Origin: CAWANF01 sp963783355
GTDB taxonomy: Bacteria > Bacteroidota > Rhodothermia > Balneolales > DATFMH01
Direction of reading: 5' to 3'
Length of the DNA: 12,968 bases
NCBI GenBank assembly: GCA_963783355.1
Contig: CAWANF010000016.1
Location: forward strand, 1 to 12,968
In this document: in pieces, positions 7,882 to 12,968 of the stretch
Layout: each line of letters opens with the position of its first letter
How positions within the stretch are numbered: the stretch's first letter is position 1
The notes under the pieces: generated by a model
Databases searched by the model: none
What the model was told of the DNA's origin: nothing
Seen by the model: only the letters and a program-made list of their open reading frames with translations
Position numbers and translations under genes: made by a program

Positions 7882-8037
7882 CTCTCGTTCCCAACGTCTC
7901 GTTGGGAATGCCAGCTTTGAAACTCTGTTTCATTTATCTCTTATTTCCAACTTATATGGAAATTCGAACCATAGTCCCTCTTGTTTTGGAAGCAGAGCTT
8001 CCCGTTTTACGTTCCCAAAGAGACTTTGGGAACGAGG
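7882..8037. mobile_element. MITE-like paired-REP element, copy 1 (non-autonomous)
   Basis: 156 bp with two ~50-bp arms, each of two hairpins. Left outer hairpin: CGTTCCCAACG-TCT-CGTTGGGAATG (7886-7910). Left inner: TGAAAC-TCT-GTTTCA (7918-7932). Right inner: GGAAGC-AGA-GCTTCC (7988-8002). Right outer: CGTTCCCAAAG-AGA-CTTTGGGAACG (8010-8034), a perfect 11-bp stem. The right arm is essentially the left arm inverted, since AGA is the complement of TCT. A ~55-bp core separates the inner hairpins and holds a further hairpin ATTTCCA/TGGAAAT (7943-7963). There is no coding capacity. The arms match those around the RAYT gene at 8135-8794, so this is best read as a non-autonomous derivative, or as a paired-REP (BIME-like) unit. 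Bases 8038-8134, between this copy and the next, hold nothing I can recognise. Confidence 0.8.
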
Positions 8038-8134
8038 AAAATGACGGATCCGAAATTGCAAATCGCTACACAAATAAATTACCATCCCACTCCAGTTCTC
8101 GGACCAGAAGTACATCATTATTGATGCAGGAGCT

Positions 8135-8794
8135 CTCTCGTTCCCAACGTCCCGTTGGTAATGACGACCCCGGGAAACTCTGTTTCCCTTAAACTTATCA
8201 CCATTGTGTCTTCACTTCCAGCAACCCTTCTTTACCTTCGTAATCCCTTGCGCTTGAATATCGCCAGTATGCCGGCTCATCAACATACCCGCGGCGAACC
8301 GGGTTGTTGTGTATATAGGCTATCTTCTGTATTAACATCTCCTCATTCATGATTTCCTGCGGGTGGCTTCCCTCCTGCCAAACCTGGTATTTACTCGTTT
8401 GTTTATATTTGAGTTTGGCTTTGTGTAATTTATTGAGCCACATTTTGGACCGTCTTTGTTTCAAATAGTCTATGATCGTCCGGGCTGTGTACGATTTGAA
8501 TTCTTTTATAGTTTTACGCAGATCCGGTGCTTGGGCTATCAGGTGCAGATGGTGCTCCATAACCACCCAAGCGTAGAGGATTAATCCTCGTTCTTTTTGA
8601 GTAAAACGTATGGAGCCGAGCAGTTCTGTGACAATGTCAGGATTAGTAAACAGGGGAATCCATTCCACAATGGTCATGGTCAAAAAATGGGGTTGAGCTT
8701 CTTCATATATTTTGTACCGGGTTCGGGTCATATTTGGTTTTTTTCGAAGCGGAGCTTCTCGGACTGCGTTCCCAAAGAGACTTTGGGAACGAGG
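8135..8794 (-). mobile_element. RAYT-carrying REP element, copy 2 (putatively autonomous)
   Basis: 660 bp with the same arms as the two short copies but with a transposase gene between them. Left outer hairpin: CGTTCCCAACG-TCC-CGTTGGTAATG (8139-8163). Left inner: GGGAAAC-TCT-GTTTCCC (8172-8188), a perfect 7-bp stem. Right inner: GAAGC-GGA-GCTTC (8746-8758). Right outer: CGTTCCCAAAG-AGA-CTTTGGGAACG (8767-8791), identical to copy 1. The RAYT start codon is 14 bp inside the right arm and its stop 9 bp inside the left arm, so the gene fills the interior with no other cargo. The left inner hairpin lies just past the stop and could also act in transcript termination or stability. Ends are taken as CTCTCG on the left and CGAGG on the right; exact boundaries are uncertain because flanks are partly shared with other copies. 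Confidence 0.82.
8198..8731 (-). CDS. REP-associated tyrosine transposase (RAYT), Y1/HUH family
   Basis: 177 residues, typical for compact RAYT/TnpA_REP proteins of the IS200/IS605-like Y1 superfamily. Visible hallmarks: HFLTMTIVEW (strand 1, usually y-F-v-T); WVVMEHHLHLI with the HUH metal pair H61 and H63; EFKSYTAR with candidate nucleophile Y81; and the C-terminal IAYIHNNPVRRGYVDEPAYWRYSSARDY, which matches the conserved YIH-NPV--G-V-----W-YSS block. By family it nicks single-stranded DNA beside hairpin (REP) sequences, forming a 5'-phosphotyrosine link, and is thought to move or spread REPs. All catalytic residues are present and the frame is unbroken, so it may be active. Start ATG at 8731; upstream is A-rich with no clear Shine-Dalgarno. 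The gene is flanked on both sides by the inverted double-hairpin arms, which are the presumed substrates. Confidence 0.92.
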   Translation of the reverse strand: MTRTRYKIYEEAQPHFLTMTIVEWIPLFTNPDIVTELLGSIRFTQKERGLILYAWVVMEHHLHLIAQAPDLRKTIKEFKSYTARTIIDYLKQRRSKMWLNKLHKAKLKYKQTSKYQVWQEGSHPQEIMNEEMLIQKIAYIHNNPVRRGYVDEPAYWRYSSARDYEGKEGLLEVKTQW

Positions 8795-8806
8795 GGACGA
8801 GGTGTA

Positions 8807-9211
8807 TTATTTAACAGGGACTCTAAAGCTTTTATTTGCCACAGTTAAGACTTTTGAACCGTTATCCTCATCAACCTCGAAATAATAGGTACCAGGCTGG
8901 TTTGGGGCCTTCCAGCTAATATGGTTTTGCAGAGTCAGATAAACCATATTTCCTAAATATGTTGTATCCTTACCTCCGATTGCAGTTCCGTTGTGAATGT
9001 GCCAGAAGAATTTCAAATTCGTCAGCGAACTGTCTACGAATACGCAAGTAAACGAAGCAGTATCCCCGGAAGCCACCGTATCCGGACGTACTTTGATAGA
9101 TAGTATTTTTATCTGGCTTTGTTTGGGGGCACCTGATTCTCCCAGACCGCTTAAATCACAAGCATATAGAAAAACAGTTATGATTATACCAAACCAAATA
9201 ATTCGTTTCAT
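8807..9211 (-). CDS. Small putative lipoprotein with Ig-like beta domain
   Basis: 134 residues from the ATG at 9211. I prefer this start to an in-frame upstream codon at 9259 because GGAGG sits 4 nt before it and a lipoprotein signal follows at once. MKRIIWFGIIITVFLYACDLSG has a KR n-region, a hydrophobic core and the lipobox L-Y-A-C18, so C18 should be lipidated after signal peptidase II cleavage. The rest (DTVASGDTASFTCVFVD, ISWKAPNQPGTYYFEVDED) has the alternating beta pattern and the W-x-A-P/G-x-Y-x-F end motif common in Ig-like or PKD-like domains. No enzyme motif is seen and the exact family is not recognised. It lies between element copies 2 and 3, and its TAA (8807-8809) is only 13 bp from copy 2. 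It may be accessory cargo or a resident gene invaded by the elements. Confidence 0.68.
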   Translation of the reverse strand: MKRIIWFGIIITVFLYACDLSGLGESGAPKQSQIKILSIKVRPDTVASGDTASFTCVFVDSSLTNLKFFWHIHNGTAIGGKDTTYLGNMVYLTLQNHISWKAPNQPGTYYFEVDEDNGSKVLTVANKSFRVPVK

Positions 9212-9357
9212 TCCCCTCCAGTAGGCTAACGGTATAATGTTAATATTTAAATAATACAATCATCATAATAAATCAAACCTTATTTATATGAATATTAAGC
9301 ACTTTAGGAGCATATTAACATAAGGGAATACGGGAAAATATAGGCAGATTCCTTATT
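9212..9357 (-). promoter_or_regulatory. AT-rich leader/promoter region of the lipoprotein gene
   Basis: This gap of about 146 bp upstream of the lipoprotein start is strongly AT-rich. On the minus strand it holds TTTG (9277-9274) followed 17 bp later by TATTATTT (9256-9249), a weak match to the Bacteroidota -33 TTTG/-7 TAnnTTTG pattern with a short spacer. GGAGG just before the ATG at 9211 is the clearest ribosome binding site in the window. Nothing else is seen until element copy 3 begins at 9358. Confidence 0.35.
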
Positions 9358-9515
9358 CTCTCGTTCCCAACGAGACGTTGAGAATGACGGCTTTGAAACT
9401 CTGTTTCATTTTTCTCTCATTTTGAGCTTTTGTGGGAATAAGCTTCGAATATTCCGTTTTATTTTGGAAGCAGAGCTTCCCGAGGGGCGTTCCCAACGAG
9501 ACGTTGGGAACGAGG
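9358..9515. mobile_element. MITE-like paired-REP element, copy 3 (non-autonomous)
   Basis: 158 bp, organised as copy 1. Left outer hairpin: CGTTCCCAACG-AGA-CGTTGAGAATG (9362-9386), with one C·A mismatch and an AGA rather than TCT loop. Left inner: TGAAAC-TCT-GTTTCA (9394-9408). Right inner: GGAAGC-AGA-GCTTCC (9466-9480). Right outer: CGTTCCCAACG-AGA-CGTTGGGAACG (9488-9512), a perfect 11-bp stem. The core between the inner hairpins is ~57 bp, shares CATTT-TCTC and TTTTGGAAGC edges with copy 1, and has its own hairpin GGAATA/TATTCC (9435-9455). It has no coding capacity. It lies between the lipoprotein promoter and the terminator-like hairpin beyond the AsmA-like gene. Confidence 0.8.
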
Positions 9516-9537
9516 TGTATCATTGCGAGATACAATA

Positions 9538-9568
9538 GCGGTCTGACGGTTTGGAACCGTCTGACCGC
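9538..9568 (-). terminator. Strong hairpin after the AsmA-like gene, terminator-like
   Basis: GCGGTCTGACGGTT-TGG-AACCGTCTGACCGC: a 14-position stem with one T·T mismatch and a 3-nt loop, 7 bp beyond the AsmA-like stop codon in transcription direction. Only a weak U-rich tail follows on the minus strand (TATTGTATC), so it is not a textbook intrinsic terminator. It could be a terminator, an RNA-stabilising 3' hairpin or another REP-type palindrome; its sequence is unrelated to the CGTTCCCAA hairpins. Confidence 0.5.
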
Positions 9569-9575
9569 TGCATTA

Positions 9576-12500
9576 TCAATGGAATAGCTTTTTGAGCTTA
9601 TTCTTTAACACATCTTCAAGGTATTTCTTCAGAATCTTTTCAACCTCTTTTTTATTCACCGCTATTTTAGGCTTATCAATGGTTCCTTTGAAAGCCAGGG
9701 GAACTTCAATAGTCCCGTTTTTCTGCGTCATGGCTTTCACGCCATCGGTACTGAGCACTGATGCTAATCCTTTTTCAAAACGGGGCGGCAGGTAAATAGT
9801 GACATCATAATCGATCCGGTCGTCCATAAGGTTTTGAGTACCATCCATTTTCATACCAATATCTTTGGAAGTAAGCTGCATATTCTTCAGCGTAAGGATA
9901 CCGTCTTTGATGGTATAATTGGCTTTCCAGTCGTCAATAACAATGTTCACAAAGGAAGAATCCTTAAACAATTTAGCCAGCTGGTGCTGCATCGGGCTGC
10001 CGTCTAAATGAACTCCTTTTGTTCCAAATATCCCTTTAGCATTGGTGGATTTAATCACCGGACTCAATGATTTATCAAAGTCGGTCTGATAAATGGTTTC
10101 GGCACTGAATTTCCCAGTGATATATTTATAAAACTTATTTTTCTTCCCCAGTATCGGGTATTCTTTAAAGAAACTTTTCGCATCCAGGCTGTCCAGTTTC
10201 CCTTCGAAATCAAGACGCGTTGCCAGTGGTTTCGTAACATCCCACACAAAAGCACCGGTTATCTGTCCGTCGAATATATCGAGTCCGGCTTTGGGCATCA
10301 TGACCATCTTCGGGGTCGTCTTAAATTCAGCCTTAATATTGGTTACCGGAATTCCCTCGATCATTAACGAGTCAACTTTGGCATTCAATGCACTGTATAA
10401 ATAGGGCAAGTGGACCGGAATGGCGGTGGTATCCACGGTTTTCGATGTTTTTGGCATCCATTCGTCCATATCCACATAGTGACTGTAATAACTGCCGGAT
10501 AAGGTCGCCGGTTTAAGCTGCTTGGTCACTTTTTGGGTCATCGCCATGTAATTATTCAATTTTCCATCAATAGCGATATCCGTTTTACCTAATTTCAGTT
10601 TTAAATTATTCAATATGGCTATGGACTGGCTGAATTGAAGCGAGGCATTCAGATTCGTGACGGGATGCGGCATAGAATCGGCGGACAACATTCACATTTT
10701 GCAGGTTTACCCCGCCCACGAATTTCATCTTCTGTAAATCCTTAACCGCTCCATCGACTGTCAAATTGGCCTTCATATGGCCATTTAGCATGTTCACATA
10801 TTTTTTCAGAGAATAGTAATCATTGATTTCAGCCAGGTTCATCCCGGTATTCACTTTCATCAGGATACTCGGATTATCCGAAAGATAATTTGTGATATAT
10901 CCATCGGCCGACAGCGTATTGGTACCGGTCTTCAAATACAGTTTATTAATTTTGATACGGTTGCCAACTATTTTGGAATCTAATGTAATGTCTTCCAGTG
11001 GTTTGGCAATTCTTTTATACTTGACGTATCCGTTGTCCAGTTTCACCACTCCATCAGCATCAATGTGTTTCAGATCGTTGACTTTACCTTTTAGAATCGT
11101 ATTTGCCGTAAATAAACCACGCAGCTGCAAGGTGTCGCCAAGGGGATAAAACTCTTTAACCGTCGCTAAATTGGCACTCACATTGGCTTTAACATCAAAT
11201 CCCCTGTTTTTTTCATCCATTGGATGGGTAATATTCCCCGCTACGGAAACCGTATTGCCCGCCGCTTTCAAATTGAACTGCTTTATGTTCACATTATCCT
11301 GGTTGGCATCTACCGACAGATTGATATCTTCAAATGGCTTGCTGGCTTTAGCATATTTCAGATACCCGTTTTTTATCAGAACATTGGCATTAAATTTTGC
11401 TTTTTCAGGAGCATTACGCGTTCCTTCCGCAGTGGCATCCAGGTTTAACAGCCCTTTCATCGACTCAACATCCATACTTTTGAGCGAATAAAATTTCTCA
11501 ACTGTTCCGAGGTCGACATTACCTTTCACTTTCACATTAAATTTTGCATTGTCTTCCAAAGGCTTTGCCATCGTACCGGTCGCGTTAATCGTATTCGTTC
11601 CGGCCTCGGCACTAAATTTTGTCAGTTGGACCAAATCGTTATTCGCATCCAGGTTTATTTGAATATTTTTTACCGGTTCGGGCAACTCAGGATTTTTCAC
11701 ATATCCATTTTCTACGGCCAGTTTCATCTGGAATCGGGGAAGTTCTTTACCTCCAACCCGGCCGGTTACATTACCACTTAAATTCAGTTTTCCACTCGTT
11801 TCCAGTCCCTGTACCTGTTTTTTGTATTCTTCCGGAACCAGTTTGAGCAAGGCACCAAAATTGTCGGAGTTTGAGCTAAAATTGAGATTTACATCCGGTT
11901 CATTCTTGCCCCAATTGCTGATTTTTCCTTTTAATTCCAAAGACAAACCCCGAATGGACAAGCCTCCGCCTGTCAAATCTACAGTCTGTTTAGCCATATC
12001 AACGACCGATTCCTGGTTCACACTCAGCGGCAAATCTTTGATAAAACGCTTACCGTGCATTTCTACCGTCAACCCGCCAATCTGTACATTAAGTTTGCTA
12101 TTTATCTGGCTGGCATAGCGTAACGAGATATCCGCATTCATATTTTCAACCAGGTATTCACTCGTATCCTGCAGGTTGACATACCCGAAATGGGCATCTT
12201 TGATCACAAAACGATTCACATTGATAGCCGGTGCGCTGCCCGAGCTGCTGGTTTCCGAAGTTTGTCCGCCCGAAGAAAACTTCTTCATAAGCTGATCCAG
12301 GTTAGTTCCCCCTTTCCTGTCAACTTTATATACAAATCGAGGGCCGATTAAATCGACATTGCTGATATCCACTTCTTTTGATATCAACGGCAGCAGCTTA
12401 ACTCCTACCACCAGTTCTTTCAGTGAAACTAAAGTGTCTTGATGCTCTCCGGGAATAACCAGTCCTTTCATCGACAAGCCAAAATGAGGAAACGTCTCGA

Positions 12501-12669
12501 AAAATGTCAGTGACAAGTGATCAATTTGCACATTACGCCCGATGGCTTCGTCCACTTTTGGCAGAACCATGGCTTTTAACCGCTGATCCGTAAAATATAA
12601 TTTTAATGCTAAAATGAGGATGATAAATACCCCTGCAATAACACCCAGTATTTTAAGAAATGTTTTCAT
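9576..12669 (-). pseudogene. Large AsmA-like envelope protein, one frame break
   Basis: Two overlapping frames, 12669-10606 (687 residues) and 10691-9576 (371 residues), join into one protein of about 1030 residues if one base is removed at 10686-10688: LQNVNV then continues SADSMPHPVTNLNASL. The N-terminus MKTFLKILGVIAGVFIILILALKLYF is a single membrane anchor. LKAMVLPKVDEAIGRNVQIDHLSLTFFETFPHFGLSMKGL (31-70) matches the AsmA N-terminal pattern, and the rest is almost all beta, ending in an AsmA_2-like KGTIDKPKIAVNKKEVEKIL segment. Four repeating modules of ~112 residues start near 321, 434, 546 and 656, each opening like NGYVKY---KP-EDI. By family these periplasm-spanning proteins are implicated in outer-membrane assembly or inter-membrane lipid transport. 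Both halves look well conserved, so this is either a recent pseudogene or a base-calling error. Confidence 0.75.
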
Positions 12670-12767
12670 ACCTGTGAGGAACTTGAAATTAAAAGTTTGA
12701 GAGATAAAACAGATTCCTTACTAACCCAAGATATAATATAATTCAGAATCGATTGGTTACAAATAAC

Positions 12768-12959
12768 TTATTGATCCCACAGCTCGGAACGGATGATCGA
12801 TGTGCTGTGCTCCGAAATGACATAATCGAGTGCCAGGCGTTTTTTTTCCGGCAATTGTTTTTCGGCCAGGGAGGCACTTCCCGGAGTGTAAAGAATCAAA
12901 TCAACCTCACGGACAAAAAGAGGCATGGACTTTCCGTAAACCGACCCGGCAATGATGGA
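12768..12959 (-). CDS. 3' end of an unrecognised gene (partial or frame-disrupted)
   Basis: On the minus strand a frame ending with TAA at 12768-12770 encodes 63 residues that look like real protein: SIIAGSVYGKSMPLFVREVD, then LILYTPGSASLAEKQLPEKK and RLALDYVISEHSTSIIRSEL, ending WDQ. An in-frame TGA (12960-12962) lies six bases from the window edge. A start at the internal ATG (MPLFVREV) would give only 52 residues. More likely this is the C-terminus of a longer gene whose frame breaks near 12960, or the TGA ends an unrelated upstream frame. It precedes the AsmA-like gene by 98 bp on the same strand and could share its transcript. Family not recognised. Confidence 0.4.
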   Translation of the reverse strand, partial: SIIAGSVYGKSMPLFVREVDLILYTPGSASLAEKQLPEKKRLALDYVISEHSTSIIRSELWDQ

Positions 12960-12968
12960 TCACCGCAA

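Noticed and set aside
7836..8192. Plus-strand ORFs through element copy 1 and the left arm of copy 2
   Set aside because: They translate the hairpin repeats and heptads; the peptides (LVPNVSLGMP, SRSQRLVGN) are typical false ORFs from such repeats.
7882..9515. CRISPR array
   Set aside because: The repeats are palindromic pairs in inverted orientation, irregularly spaced, few in number, and enclose a transposase rather than unique spacers; no cas gene is present.
9353..9535. Minus-strand ORF of 60 codons over element copy 3
   Set aside because: It is the palindromic repeat read as protein (LVPNVSLGTP, ILNVSLGTRE), with no gene context.
9538..9568. tRNA or small structured RNA gene
   Set aside because: It is a single long hairpin with no cloverleaf, T-loop motif or CCA end.
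7742..9575. Anti-phage defence island
   Set aside because: Although a helicase, a transposase and a lipoprotein are close together, none carries a known defence effector domain and they are not arranged as an operon.
10606..10691. ATG at 10691 as the start of a separate downstream gene
   Set aside because: It lies in the middle of a repeated module that runs through the junction and has no Shine-Dalgarno; the downstream part completes the AsmA-like protein.

Overview
The window looks chromosomal and comes from a Gram-negative bacterium, most likely of the Bacteroidota/FCB group. Pointers are a stand-alone MnmD-type methyltransferase, a very large AsmA-like envelope protein, a DUF4097-like beta-solenoid protein, mostly weak Shine-Dalgarno sites with some TTG starts, and moderate AT richness. 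No rRNA, tRNA or CRISPR array was seen. The phylum assignment is an inference.

Left part (1-5664): a 5'-truncated CoA-pyrophosphatase-type Nudix hydrolase converges, with a 1-bp gap, on a tight minus-strand operon. That operon reads M20D amidohydrolase, then WbuC-like cupin, then FAD-dependent DAO-family oxidoreductase, and could plausibly release and oxidise amino acids or amines. A 248-bp divergent spacer leads to a plus-strand pair. The first is a membrane-anchored DUF4097-like solenoid gene split by two single-base frame changes. The second is mnmD, 5 bp downstream, a tRNA wobble-uridine methyltransferase.

Middle (5665-7878): a minus-strand SF1B (Upf1/IGHMBP2-like) helicase with all motifs intact. 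It is bracketed by degenerate 7-bp tandem repeats, one of which runs into its stop codon.

Accessory island (7882-9575): the most distinctive part. Three copies of one element lie within 1.65 kb. Each has about 50-bp inverted arms, and each arm folds into two hairpins with mostly TCT/AGA loops. The middle copy (8135-8794) carries an apparently intact REP-associated tyrosine transposase (RAYT, HUH/Y1 family) between the arms. The outer two (7882-8037 and 9358-9515) have the same arms around a ~57-bp core and look like non-autonomous, MITE-like relatives. A small lipoprotein gene sits between copies 2 and 3, and a strong hairpin closes the region.

Right part (9576-12968): a ~1030-residue AsmA-like envelope protein with four tandem ~112-residue modules, split by one single-base frame change, then the 3' end of an unrecognised minus-strand gene. 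All three confident frame breaks in the window behave as one extra base between otherwise well-preserved halves. Sequencing or assembly error is therefore a serious alternative to true pseudogenes.
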